Assembly: GCF_008728515.1 (NCBI RefSeq)
Contig: NC_044981.1
Span: forward strand, 6,376,538 to 6,440,537
Length of the DNA: 64,000 nt
Direction: 5' to 3'
From: Papio anubis
Taxonomy: Eukaryota; Chordata; Mammalia; Primates; Cercopithecidae
The notes under the pieces were generated by a model. It saw nothing but the letters and a program-made list of their open reading frames with translations. It had not been told where the DNA came from and ran no database searches. Positions 1 to 10,779 of the stretch are shown here, one piece after another; position 1 is the stretch's first letter; every line of letters starts with the position of its first letter. A program made the position numbers and the translations under genes.

Positions 1-599
1 CTAGCAGAAACCAAGATAGGGCCAGGCAAGATTGGACTTCACCTCCTCAGGAGACTTGTTGGCTCTCTGAGACCCCAGGACCCATGAAAAGGAGGGGAGC
101 AAAGGCCAGGCTAGGGAAGTGAGGGATGGGGATGGGTCTGGCCTCTGGATTTCTTGCACCAGCATGTGGTGCCCAAACAGTGCCATCTGGAGACTGATTG
201 GGGTATGTTTGTTTGAACCTAAATTATGTACTGGACTCTCCAATATATAAATGATCATTGATGTCTTGGATATGAAGGGGATTATGAAGCAAAGGTGTAC
301 AGAAGAAGAGGACCCAGAACAGAAACTCAGTACCAACAACTTTAGGATGGGGATGAGGAAGAGGAGAAGACACTGGAGACTGAGAAGTGTCCACAGAGCT
401 AGAAATAAGCAATCAAAGTGTGGTTCCTGCAAGCCAAGGGAAGAGAATGTTTCAAGAGAGTAGGATTGGTCAATGTTTCTGAGAAGCCACGGAAGACAAA
501 GACAGTCACGTAGCAACTGAGATGGCCCTGGTAATCTTATCCGAGCAATTTCAGTGGAAGCATCAGTGTAGGAACCACAGAACAGGACATGGAAGGTAA
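1..599. other. Unassigned sequence, no gene recognised
   Basis: I recognise no repeat family, promoter or exon here. The minus strand is open without a stop from 864 to the window edge (287 codons). Its first codon is GTG, it runs through the MIR at 600-820, and no protein family is recognisable, so I do not call it a gene. Confidence 0.4.
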
Positions 600-820
600 C
601 AAGGAAAGGTAGAATGTAAGCAATGTCGTGTACATTACTTTCAACCATCTCATCAATCCTGTAAGCCAGGTATTGTTTTCTCCCCTTTGAAAAATAGGAA
701 AAAGAGAGTTGCTCAAGATAGTCCAGCTGGGAGATGACACAGCTAAGATTTAAACACAAGTCTGAGTGGCAGAAAGACAAAGTCCTTTCCACACACCACT
801 GCCTCCCCAAGCACTTAGCC
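600..820 (+). repeat. MIR SINE relic
   Basis: The order of blocks follows the MIR consensus: a segment around 'CATCTCATCAATCCTGTAAG', then a degenerate copy of the oligo-pyrimidine/'GAAAAATAGGAAAAAGAGAG' block, then a region resembling 'AAGTGACTTGCCCAAGG..CAGCT'. It is strongly diverged, as expected for this old tRNA-derived SINE. The call is by eye. Confidence 0.6.
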
Positions 821-1609
821 ACCTGTGTGTCTCGGCTGACAATGTTGGAAATTTCTGATAACACTGCACTGAGTAGTGGGACAGGGGCACCATGCAGTTG
901 CTTGTCTGTTAACAGAGAAATTAAGTTGGATGGAAAACCGGAAAAAAAAAAAAAAAAAAAAACCAGCAGCAGCTTTGCTCTTCTCTTTGCAGCAATGTGT
1001 GTGTTTGTTTTTGTGGGCCCTGTTCATGGACTCCTACTGAACATCTCAGAATTCTTTGGACTCAGAAACCTCTTTGCTGTAGTGCAAAGATGCTGACCTG
1101 CCAAAAGTATGTTACAGGCTGTGCCTCTTTGAAGAACCAGCTTGAACTGATTGTTCTTCAGCTTCTCACATAAATTAGAGAACATGAGGCCCACAGCTTT
1201 GCCCAAAGTTGTCAACAGGTTTTAATTGTCTCTGCTTTTCTGTACACACAGATGGCTTCGTTAAGCTGCTCTGAACAGACCTCTGCTGTCTCCACTAAGA
1301 AAAATTAGACACAACAAATGGAAATCAATTTAAAAAGAAAAATTATAATAAGGTAAAGCCTAAGTAACTGTGGCTATTTTTTATGAAGGTAAATGCTATG
1401 AATTGTAGCCATGACAGTGCAGAGATAGAGGCAAATTAAGAAAAACTGTAATGAAAATGTGAACTTTTGAAGGCAGGTGCAGAAACTTCCAAGAAAAGTA
1501 GTTAGAAGTATTTGGAAAGGAAAGGAGATTCTTTTTTATTAATGGCATCTATAATAGGCCTTTAATTTCAAGTTCATTTTTCCAGGTTCACTCAGAGAAG
1601 CTAGAAATG
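821..1609. other. Unassigned sequence with a 21-bp A tract
   Basis: No gene or repeat family recognised. An uninterrupted run of about 21 A lies at 942-962. No Alu or L1 body precedes it on the plus strand, so it is either an isolated homopolymer or the tail of something too old to recognise. Confidence 0.35.
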
Positions 1610-1891
1610 ATTCAACAATTATACTTACAGGAATCTGTCCTTCAGAAATAATACCACAAGTGTGTAGAGTTATTTTAAAAGATTATATTACAACACTGTT
1701 TATAGTAGCAAAAAGTTGGAAGCAAACTATTAGGTTGGTGCAAAGGCAATTGCTGTTTTTTGCTATTGACAGTAATGGCAAAACCGCAATTACTTTTGCA
1801 TCAACCTAGTAATTAGTTAAATGTAGTTTATATAACAAAACGTTGTACACATAAAGTTAATAATATGAACTTAGAGGTCAAAGAGGTACAA
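1610..1891 (+). repeat. Old LINE 3'-end-like fragment
   Basis: The phrase 'CTGTTTATAGTAGCAAAAAG' followed by 'TTGGAAGCAAACTA' is typical of the sense strand near the 3' end of old L1/L2 elements. Sequence on the far side of the MADE1 (from 1810) continues in the same style, so the LINE was probably present first and MADE1 inserted into it. Confidence 0.4.
1730..1809. mobile_element. MADE1 (mariner-derived MITE), miR-548-type hairpin
   Basis: An 80-bp near-perfect palindrome starts with TTAGGTTGGTGCAAA and ends with its inverted copy TTTGCATCAACCTA, flanked by TA. The arms carry the blocks 'GCAATTGCTGTTTTTTGCTA' and 'GGCAAAACCGCAATTACTTT'. This is the MADE1 element, the non-autonomous derivative of Hsmar1. 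Many MADE1 copies are the source of the primate miR-548 family because the transcript folds into a pre-miRNA-like hairpin. Whether this copy is transcribed or processed cannot be read from sequence. Confidence 0.93.
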
Positions 1892-1905
1892 GCATCTTGT
1901 ATGTT
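1892..1905. repeat. Left target-site duplication of the full-length L1
   Basis: GCATCTTGTATGTT lies directly before the poly-T end of the L1 and is repeated exactly at 8022-8035. It defines the insertion as a single target-primed reverse-transcription event. Confidence 0.9.
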
Positions 1906-1919
1906 TTTTTTGATTTCTT

Positions 1920-1950
<31 letters not shown>

Positions 1951-2149
1951 ATTATTATGCGCAGGATTGTAGGGTACATGTGCATAACATGCAGGTTTGT
2001 TACATATGTATACTTGTGCCTGTTGGTGTGCTGCACCATCAACAATCATTTGCATCCAGGTGCATAACTCCCAATGCAATCCCTCCCCCATCCCCCACTT
2101 GCTGATAGGCCCGGTGTGTGATGTTCCCCTTCCCGAGGTCCAAATTGAT

Positions 2150-5100
2150 CTCATTGTTGGTTCCTGTGGTGAGAACATGCGGTGTTTGGTTTTCTGTTCT
2201 TGTGATAGTTTGCTAAGAATGATGGATTCAGCACCGTCATTCTAGGACACAAACTCATCTTTTTATGGCTGCATAGTATTCCATGGTGTATATGTGCCAC
2301 ATTTTCTTAATCAAATCTGTCACTGATGATGGACATTTGGGTTGATTCAAGTCATGCGCGATTGTGAGATAGTGCTGCAATAAACTATCGCGTGTGCATG
2401 TGTCTTTAAGGCAGCAATTTATAATCCTTTGGGTATATCCCCGTATGGGATGGCGGATGTATCATTTTTTTGTCTGGTTGGTCATGAGAGATGGCACCGA
2501 ACATAATGGTTGAACTAGTTTACAATCTAACTCCAACAGTGCAAGTGATTTTCATTCTCCACATCCTCTCCAGCACCTGTTGTTTTCCCTGACTTTTTTA
2601 ATGATGCAGCCATTCTAACTGGTGTGAGATGGTACATCTCATTAATGGTTTTGATTTGCATTTCTCAGTGGCCAGTGATGATGAGCATTTTTTTCATGTG
2701 TTTGTTGGCTGTATGAATATATATTCTTTTGAAATGTCTATTCATATCCTTTACCCACTTTTGATGGGGTTGTTTGTTTCTTGTAAGAAAGTTTGTTTTG
2801 AGTTCTTTGCTTAGGTTCTGGATATTAGCCCTTTGTCAGATAGGTAGATTGCAAAATTTTCTCCCCATTCTGTAGGTTGCCTGTTCACTCTGAGTGGTAG
2901 TTTCTTTTGCTGCAAGAAGCTCTTTAGTTTAATGAGATCCCATTTGTCAATTTGGCTTTTGCTGCCGTTGCTTTTGGTGTTTTAGACATGAAGTCTTTGC
3001 TATGTCCTGAATGGTACTACCCTAGGTTTTTCCTCTAGGATTTTTATGGTAATGAGTCCTAACATTTAAGTCTCTAATCCATCTTGAATTAATTTTAGGT
3101 ATAAGGAGTAAGGGAAAGGATCAGTTTCAGCTTTCTACTTATGGCTAGTAATTTTCCAAGCACATTTATTAAATAGAGAATCCTTTCCCATTTCTTATTT
3201 TCTCAGGTTTGTCCAAAAATCAGATGGCTGTAGATGTATTGGTATTATTTCTGAGGACTCTGTTCTGTTCCATTGGTCTATATCTGTTTGGTACCAATTA
3301 CCATGCTGTTTTCGTTCTGTAGCCTTGTAGTATAGTTTGGCGAAGTCAGGTGGCGTGAAGTGCATAAACTTTGTTCTTTGACTTAGGATTGTCCTTTGGA
3401 GATGGAATCTTTTTTGGTTCCATATGAACTTTAAGCAGTTTTCCAATTCTGTGAAGAAACTCATTGGTAGCTGATGGGGATGGCATTGAATCTATATAAG
3501 TACCTTGGGCAGTATGGCCATTTCCGATATTGATTCTTCCTATCCATGAGCATGGTATGTTCTTCCATTTGTTTTGTGTCCTCTTTATTTCAGTGAGAGC
3601 AGTGGTTTGTAGTTCTCCTTGAAGGGTCCTTTACATCCCTTGTAGGGTTGGATTCCTAGGTATTTGATTCTCTTTGAAGCAATTGTGAATGGAAGTTCAT
3701 TCATGATTTGGCTCTCTAATTTGTCTGTTATTACTGGTGTATAAGAATGCTTGTGATTTTTGCACATTAATTTTGTATCCCTGAGACTTTGCTGAAGTTG
3801 CTTATCAGCTTAAGAATTTTAGGCTGAGAGACAATGGGTTTTTTCTAAATATACAATCATCATCTACCAAACAGGGACAATTTGACTTCTTCTTTTCTTG
3901 AATACCTAGTTTCTTTCTCTTGCCTAATTGCCCTAGCCAGAACTTCCAACACTATGTTGAATAGGAGTGGTGAGAGAGAGGGCATCCCTGTCTTGTGCCA
4001 GTTTTTCCAAAGGGAATTTTTCCAGTTTTGCCCATTCAGTATGATATTGTGTGGGTTTGTCATAAATAGCTCTTATTATTTTGAGAATGCGTTCCATCAA
4101 TGCAGAATTTGTTGGCGTTTTAGCATGAAGAGGCTGTTGAATTTTGTCAAAGCCTTTTCTGCATCTATTGAGATAACCATGTGGTTCTTGTCTTTGGTTT
4201 AACATATGCTGGATTATGTTTGTGGGATTTCGCGAATGTTGAACCAGCCTTGCATCCCAGGGATGGTACTTGATCATGGTGGATAGCTTTTGATGTGTTG
4301 CTGAATCCGGTTGCCAGTATTTTATTGAGGATTTTTGCATTGATGTTCATCAGGGATATTGGTCTAAATTCTCTTTTGATATGTCTGCCAGGCTTTGGTA
4401 TCAGGATGATGTTGGCCTTAAAATGAGTTAGGGAGGATTCCCTCTTTTTCTATTGATTGGAATAGTTTCAGAAGGAATGGTACCAACTCCTCCTTGCCTC
4501 TGGTGAAATTCAGCTGTGAATCCATCTGGTCCTGGACTTTTTTTTTTTTGGTTGGTAGGCTGTGTTGTGCCTCAATTTCCAGAGCCTGCTATTGAGTCTA
4601 TTCAGGGGTTCAACTTCTTCCTGGTTTAGTCTTGGAAGAGTGTAAGTGTCAGGAAATTATCCATTTTCTTCTAGATTTTCCAGTTTATTTCGCGTGAAGG
4701 TGTTTATAGTATTCTCTGATGGTAGTTTGTATTTCTGTGGAATTCGGTGGTGATATCAACATCATTTTTAATTGCGTCAATTTGATTCTTCTCTCTTTTC
4801 TTCTTTATTAGTGCTTGCTGGTCTTGTATTTTGTTGAGTCTTTTTCAAAAACCAACTCCTGGATTCATTGATTTTTTTGGAGGGTTTTGTGTCTCTATCT
4901 CCTTCAGTTCTGCTCTGATCTTAGTTATTTCTAGCCTTCTGCTGGCTTTTAGTCTTGTTTGCTCTTGCTTCACCTAATTTCTTTTTAATTGCGATGTTGA
5001 TGTCAATTTTGAATCTTTCCTGCTTTCTCGCGTGGGCATTTGGTGCTATAAATTTCCCTCTACACACTGCTTTAAATGTGTCCCAGAGATTCTGGTATGT

Positions 5101-5930
5101 TGTATCTTTGTTCTCATTGGTTTCCAAGAACATCTTTATTTCTGCCTTCATTTCGTTATGTACCCAGTAGTCATTCAGGAGCAGGTTGTTTCAGTTTCAT
5201 AGTTGGCCCGGTTTTGATTGAGTTTCTTAGTCTGAGTTCTAGTTTGATTGCTGTGGTCACAGAGACGGTTTTGTAATAATTTCTGTTCGTACATTTGCTG
5301 AGGGAGTGCTTTGGCACAGTGCATTGGTCAATTTTGGAATAAGTACGATGGTGCTGAAGAATGTATTCTGTTGATTTGGGGTGGAAGTTCTATAGATGTC
5401 TATTAGGTCTGCTTGCTGCAGAGATGAGTTCCAATTCCTGGATATCCTTGTTAACTTTCTGTCTCGTTGATCTGTCTAATGTTGGGGAGATTGGAGTGTT
5501 GAAGTCTCCCATTAGTGTGTATGGGAGTCTAAGTCTCTTTGTAAGTCTCTAAGGACTTTTGCTTTATGAATCTGGTGCTCCTGTATTGGGTGCATATATA
5601 TTTAGGATAGTTAAGCTCTTCCTGTTGAATTGATCCTTTACCATTATGTAATGGCCTTCTTTGTCTCTTTTGATTTTTGATGGTTTTAAAGTCTGTTTTG
5701 TATCCAGAGACTAGGATTGCAACCCCAGCTTTTTGTTCTCCATTTGTGGTAAATCTTCCTCCATCCCTTTATTTTGAGCTATGTATGTCTCGTGTGAATG
5801 GGTCTCTGAATACAACAGACTGATGGATCTTGACTCTTTATCAGTTTGCCAGTCTGGTAATCTCTTAATTGGAGCATTTGATCCATTTTACATTTAGGTT
5901 AAGATTGTTATGTGTGAACTTGATCCTGCC
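2150..5930 (-). pseudogene. L1 ORF2 remnant (endonuclease/reverse transcriptase), broken
   Basis: Read on the minus strand, ORF2 survives as many short open pieces. At 4063-3860 the reverse-transcriptase core is recognisable by 'LSPLLFNIVLEVLARAIRQE', followed by 'KEEVKLSLF' where the YADD-type catalytic box should begin; the frame is lost around it. A piece around 5151-4921 matches the segment just downstream of the endonuclease. The intact family protein is about 1275 residues; here no piece exceeds about 135. Boundaries are approximate. Confidence 0.85.
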
Positions 5931-5989
5931 ATTATGATATTAACTGGTTATTTTGCTCATTAGTTGATGGTTTCTTCCCTAGCCTCGAT

Positions 5990-7004
5990 GGTCTTTACAT
6001 TTTGGCATGTTTTGAGATGGCTGGTACGGTTGTTCCTTTCCATGTTTTAGTACTTCCTTCAGGGTCTCTTGGCAAAAGGCAGGCCTAGTGGTGACAAAAT
6101 CTCTAAGCATTTGCTTATCTGTAAAAAGGATTTTATTTCTCCTTCACTTATGAAACTTGGTTGGCTGGATATGAAATTCTGGGTTTTAAAATTCTTTTCT
6201 TTAAGAATGTTAGTGGCCCCCACTCTCTTCTGGCTTGTAGAGTTTCTGCGAGAGATCTGCTGTGTGAGTCTGATGGGCTTCCCTTTGGCCAGGTAACCCG
6301 ACCTTTCTCTCCTGGCTGCCAGATTTTTCCTTCATTTCTTTGGTGAATCTGGCAGTGTATGTGTCTTGGAGTTGCTCTTCTGAGGAGTATCTTTGTGGCG
6401 TTCTCTGTATTTCCTGGATTTGAATGTTGGCCTGCCCTACTAGGTTGGGGAAGTTCTCTGGATGATATCCTGAAGAGTGTTTTCCAACTTGGTTCCATTT
6501 CCCCCTGCTTTCAGGCACCCCAGTAGGCGGTAGTTGGGTCTTTTTACATAATCCCATACTTCTTGCAGGCTTTGTTCATTTCTTTTTCTTCTTTTTTTCT
6601 TTTGGTTCTCTTCTAAGCTTCATTTCATTCATTTGATCCTCAATCATTCTCTTTTCTTCCAGTTGGTCAATTAGGTTACTGAAGCTTGTGCACATTTGTC
6701 CACGTATTTTCTCGTGTCATGCTTTCATCTCTTTCATTTCGTTTATGACCTTCTCTGCATTAATTAGTCTAGCCGTCAATTCTTCCACTTTTTTTTCAAG
6801 ATTTTAGTTTCTTTCGCTGGAGTGCGTAATTCCTCCTTTAGCTCTGAAATTTGATGGACTGAAGCCTTCTTCTCTCATCGTCAAAGTCATTCTCAGATCC
6901 AGCTTTGGTCGTTGCTGGCGTGAGCTCGCAGCTCCTTTGCCCGGGGAGATCGCGGCCTCTTGTTTTTTTGAATTTCCAGCTTTTCTGCCCTGCTTTTTCC
7001 CCAT
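5990..7004 (-). pseudogene. L1 ORF1 remnant (RNA-binding chaperone), broken
   Basis: The minus strand has an ATG at 7004 followed by MGKKQGRKAGNSKKQ, the characteristic basic N terminus of L1 ORF1p. Further along, the RRM/C-terminal domain is recognisable in two frames at 6557-6148, with 'NIQIQEIQRTPQRYSS', 'EKGRVT' and 'LQARREWGP'. The switch between two overlapping frames there shows at least one frameshift. The coiled-coil middle part is fragmented. No functional product is expected. Confidence 0.85.
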
Positions 7005-8021
7005 CTTTGTGGTTTTATCTGCCTCTGGTCTTTGATGATGGTGATGTACTGATGGGGTTTTGGTGTAGGTGTCCTTCCTGTTTGATAGTTTTCCTTCTAA
7101 CGGTCAGAACCCTCAGCTGTAGGTCTGTTGGAGATTGCTTGAGGTCCCTCCAGACCCACTGTTTGCCTGAGTATCATGGCAGAGACTGCAGAAGATAGAA
7201 TATTTCTGAACAGCAAGTGTGTACCTGTCTGATTCTTGCTGGAGAAACTTCCTCTCAGGGTGTACTCCACCCTGTGAGGTGTGGGGTGTCAGACTGCCCC
7301 TAGTGGGGATGTCTCCCAGTTAGGCTACTCAGGGGTCAGGGACCAGCTTGAGCAGGGAGTCTGTCCTTCTCAGATCTCAACCTCCGTGTTGGGAGATCAC
7401 TGCTCTCTTCAAAGCTGTCCAGACCAGAGTCGTTTGGAGTCTGCAGAGGTATCTGCTTTGTTGTGTTTACTCTGCCTGCCCCCAGAGGTGGAGTCTATAG
7501 AGACAGGCAGGTTTCCCTTGAGCTGCTGTGAGCTCCACCCGGTCCGAGCTTCCCAGCAGCTTTGTTTCATAAGCCTGAGCAATGGTGAGCCCCTCCCCCA
7601 ACCTGCTGCTGCCTTGCCCGGTAGATCACAGACTGCTGTGATAGCAATGAGGGATGCTCGTGGGTGTGGGACCCTCCCAGCCAGGTGTGGGATATGATCA
7701 TCCTGGTGTGCCTGCTGCTCAAAGCGCAGTATTGGGGTGGGAGTTACCCGATTCTCCAGGGCCATTGTGTGTCTCAGTTCCCTGGCTAGGAAGGGATTCC
7801 CTTCCCCTTAGCTTCCCAGGTGAGGCAATGCCTGCGCCCTGCTTCAACTCTAAGCTGGTGGTCGGGCTGCAGCAGCTGACCAGTACCGATCTTCCGGCAC
7901 TCCCCAGTGAGATGAACCCAGTACCTCAGTTGAAAATGCCGAAATCACCGGTCTTCTGTGTCGCTGGCGCTGGGAGTTGAAGACTGGAGCCGCTCCTATT
8001 CGGCCATCTTGCTCTGCCGTC
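7005..8021 (-). promoter_or_regulatory. L1 5' UTR (internal promoter region)
   Basis: This is about 1 kb of GC-richer sequence between the ORF1 start and the element start, with L1 5' UTR landmarks such as the complement of the 'GGCCGAATAGGA' start region at 7998-8011. In this family the 5' UTR carries the sense Pol II promoter and an antisense promoter firing outward, here rightward into 8.0 kb. Activity of this aged copy is inference only. Confidence 0.7.
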
Positions 8022-8035
8022 GCATCTTGTATGTT
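8022..8035. repeat. Right target-site duplication of the full-length L1
   Basis: GCATCTTGTATGTT, identical to 1892-1905. A further partial copy, GCATCTTGTA, lies at 8054-8063 and belongs to the host sequence. Confidence 0.9.
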
Positions 8036-8293
8036 AAAAGGCATTGCTACATTGCATCTTGTAAAGGTTGTACCAAATTACATTTCCACCTACAATGTAT
8101 GAAAGAACCTATGTCTCTACATTCTAACCAATGCAGCATGGATTACTAATGTTATAGATTAAAAATAAATAAGTAAATTATGCATCATTATCATTCTAAT
8201 TACTATTTCCTTTATTATAAATAAAGTCGAACACCATTTTGTTTCATTTGAGAACAATCATTTATATTTTCTTTACTATGAATTACCCTTTCA

Positions 8294-8404
8294 GGGTCAG
8301 GCACAAGTGGCTCATGTCTGTAACTGTAACACTTTGGGAGGCCAAGGCAGAAGGATCTCTTGAGCCCAGGAGTTCAAGACCAGCCTGGGCAACATGGCGG
8401 AACC
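8294..8404 (+). mobile_element. Alu left-monomer fragment
   Basis: A single Alu left arm: 'GGCTCATGTCTGTAACTGTA', 'CACTTTGGGAGGCC', 'TTGAGCCCAGGAGTTCAAGA', 'GCCTGGGCAACATGG', then directly a GAAA-rich tail. Flanks AATTACCCTTTCA (8281-8293) and AATTATCCTTTCA (8671-8683) form a 13-bp duplication with one mismatch, which shows that the monomer and the purine tract inserted as one unit. Confidence 0.9.
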
Positions 8405-8529
8405 CTGGAAGAAAGAAAGAAAGAGAGAAAGAGAGAAAGAGAGAAAGAAATGAAGGAAGGAAGGAAGGAAGGAAGGAGAAAGAAAGAGAGAAAGGAAAGA
8501 GAGAAAGGAAAGAAAGAAAAAGAAAGAAA

Positions 8530-8585
<56 letters not shown>

Positions 8586-8670
8586 AGGAAGGAAGGAAGG
8601 AAGGAAGGAAGGAATGAGGAGGGAGGGAGGGAGAGGGAAAGAAAGAAAGAAAGACGGAAAGAAAGAAAGA
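8405..8670 (+). repeat. Poly-purine (GAAA/GGAA)n tract, Alu tail expansion
   Basis: About 266 bp of almost pure purine on the plus strand, built of GAAA, GGAA and GA units, with a long GAAA block near 8524-8573. It grew from the A-rich tail of the Alu monomer at 8294-8404. Mirror symmetry makes intramolecular triplex (H-DNA) formation plausible. Confidence 0.95.
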
Positions 8671-9310
8671 AATTATCCTTTCATATCTTTTTTATTTTCC
8701 TGTTGGGTTTTGGTCTTCATATAAATATATATGCTTATATATACATATATATATGAAAATGACCCTTTTTCCTTTTGTGTTTTCACTTTGTTTAAAATTT
8801 TTTGCAATGCTATTGTTTTGTCAAAAATGTTATCAACTTTTAATGGTTTTATTTATTATTAGAAAATATTTATGTATTTAAACTTTCTGAATCTTATATA
8901 CTTTTATACTTTTAATTTTCCCATTTTGAACACCTAAATCATAGCCAATCTGTAGATTTCTGTGTATATAATATGTAAGATGGAAATTCAGCCTTTTCCC
9001 AGATAATTATAAAGATGAGCCAAAACCATTAACTCAGGACTCCCTATTTTCTTTCACTGTATTAAAATTCAGCCCATATCATCTACTAAATTACTAATAT
9101 GTATTGTTTCTGAACTTTTTGTTTCATTTATTGGTTTTCCTAGACATGCACCAACACTACGTTGTTTTAATTTTGGTAATTTTAAAATATGTTTTGATAT
9201 CGAACAGAGATAGTCCTCTTTCGTTTTTTATTTAATTGTTAATTGTTCATTGAATTAACTTGAGGAGAACTTTATGGAGTTGAGTTATTCTACCCATGAA
9301 AATACCACAG

Positions 9311-10779
9311 TTTTTTCCCAGTAGAATTCTTTATTTAATGAAGGGGGGAAAGTCCATCTCTCTGCCAGGGATGTCAGAATCCTAATGCAAAGCTTTATCT
9401 ACAGGCCCATTCATTTGATTGACACAAAACCTAGCCTTGGCTTAGTTATTTGTTTCTAATTTTGTAGAGAAAGATACTCAATGGCAAATAAGGCTTCTCT
9501 GAATGTTCCATTTTCACATAAAGGGCAGAACCAAGACTAAATGAGTCATTCCCAAGCGGAATGCCTTCTATTTAACAATGCATTGATCTCTGACATTACG
9601 CAACCCAAAACACAGTTTACTTTAGTTGTTTTGCCTCATCCCAAGCACTACATGATGACTTACTCAATGAGAAAGCATCTAAAATTATCTCATTTGAAAC
9701 TGCTTAAGAAAATAAGCATTATTGATAAACATTTGCTAATTAACTTGGAAAGATGTCAAGTTTCTTTGCCTATTGATGATCTTGGAAATTTCATTATTAA
9801 ATATTTCCATTATGCAATGGTCACGTTAGTTGTCAATTTAGTTGCATACTTTTAGTGGATTGTCATCAACTTCCCACGCAAAGAAGATCACCCACTGATT
9901 ATTGACTGATTTTTCTAAGATGAGTTGAGAATAAAAGAAGGAAACTACCATATCCTCACAGAAGTGAAGAAGCTCACTCAGTGCTAGTCAAATAAAATAT
10001 TACTGCTGAAATGCAGCCTGTAGCTCTGGACTCATTACTCTGAATGATCTCTGATCCCATTCAGGGTCCTTCTCTTGTCTTGAAGAATAGTGTGTATTTT
10101 CAGCTAAATATCTCTATGGTCCGGTCCTGTAGTATCTAAGAAGTCCAACAGCCTTTCTTTATTTCATTCTAGCTCTATCTCCTTCAGTTCAAATTGTCAG
10201 TGTTTCTGCTGGGGCATCTGGGTCCCTGCATCACACCCATACTAATCTCCTTCCCAAATTGTTGTTCAGGATTCAGAACAAGCCTTTCCTTCAGAACAAG
10301 CTTTTTATATTTTGCCCTATGGATAGGCTAAGAATTTTCCAAACTTTTAAGTTCTGCTTCCTTTTGCTTAACATTTACTTCTTAAATTCACTTCTCTCTT
10401 CTTGCATTTTACCGTAAGCAGTCAGGAGGAACCAAACCATTTCTTCAAACACTTTGCTTAGAAATCTCCTCTGCTAAAACTCCAATTTCATCACTCACAA
10501 GTTCTACCCTCCACAAAACACTAGAAGACAGTTCAGTCCGTTCTTTGCCACATTGTGACAGAGATCACCTTTCCTGCAGTTTCCAACATGTTCCTCATTT
10601 CCTTGTGAGACCTCACCAGAATGGCCTTTAGGTTCATATTTCCACCAATATTCAGTTGATGATTATTTATGCGTCCTCTAAGAAGTTTAGTGGCTCTTTA
10701 TCTTGGTAGATTTTTCATATGCACTTCAAAAAGTTTGTTATTGTTAGGTAAAGTGTCTTATAAAAGGCAATTAGCTCAA
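9311..10779. other. Unassigned sequence, one 104-codon open frame
   Basis: No repeat family or gene recognised. The longest ATG frame is 9541-9855 on the plus strand (104 codons, basic, no recognisable domain, no strong Kozak context). In AT-rich DNA this length can arise by chance, so I do not call it a gene. Confidence 0.35.

Larger units (their letters stand above)
1906..8021 (-). mobile_element. Full-length L1 (primate L1PA/L1PB type), minus strand, inactive
   Basis: About 6.1 kb, from the antisense poly-A tail (T-rich at 1906-1940) and 3' UTR ('GTAGGGTACATGTGCATAAC') through ORF2 and ORF1 to the 5' UTR. The 5' UTR ends with 'CTCCTATTCGGCCATCTTG', the complement of the canonical L1 start. 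Exact 14-bp duplications (1892-1905 and 8022-8035) bound it, so the copy is neither truncated nor rearranged at its ends. Both reading frames are broken by stops and frameshifts, so it cannot be autonomous. Its divergence looks older than the human-specific L1s. Five CGCG tetranucleotides in the ORF2 half are unexpected for an aged, methylated element. Confidence 0.95.
8036..9310 (-). mobile_element. Old L1M fragment, interrupted by an Alu monomer
   Basis: Antisense landmarks of the ORF2 3' part are visible: 'CCAAATTACATTTCCACC' (8074-8091), then the segment ending in 'TTTGAGAACAATCATTTATA', and after the Alu insertion 'TAATTTTAAAATATGTTTTG' around 9176-9196. The order fits a minus-strand L1M broken at 8293/8671 by the Alu-plus-GAAA insertion. 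It is highly diverged, and its outer limits are uncertain. Confidence 0.65.

Noticed and set aside
8239..8724. 161-codon K/E/R-rich open frame
   Set aside because: Translation of the GAAA/GGAA microsatellite.
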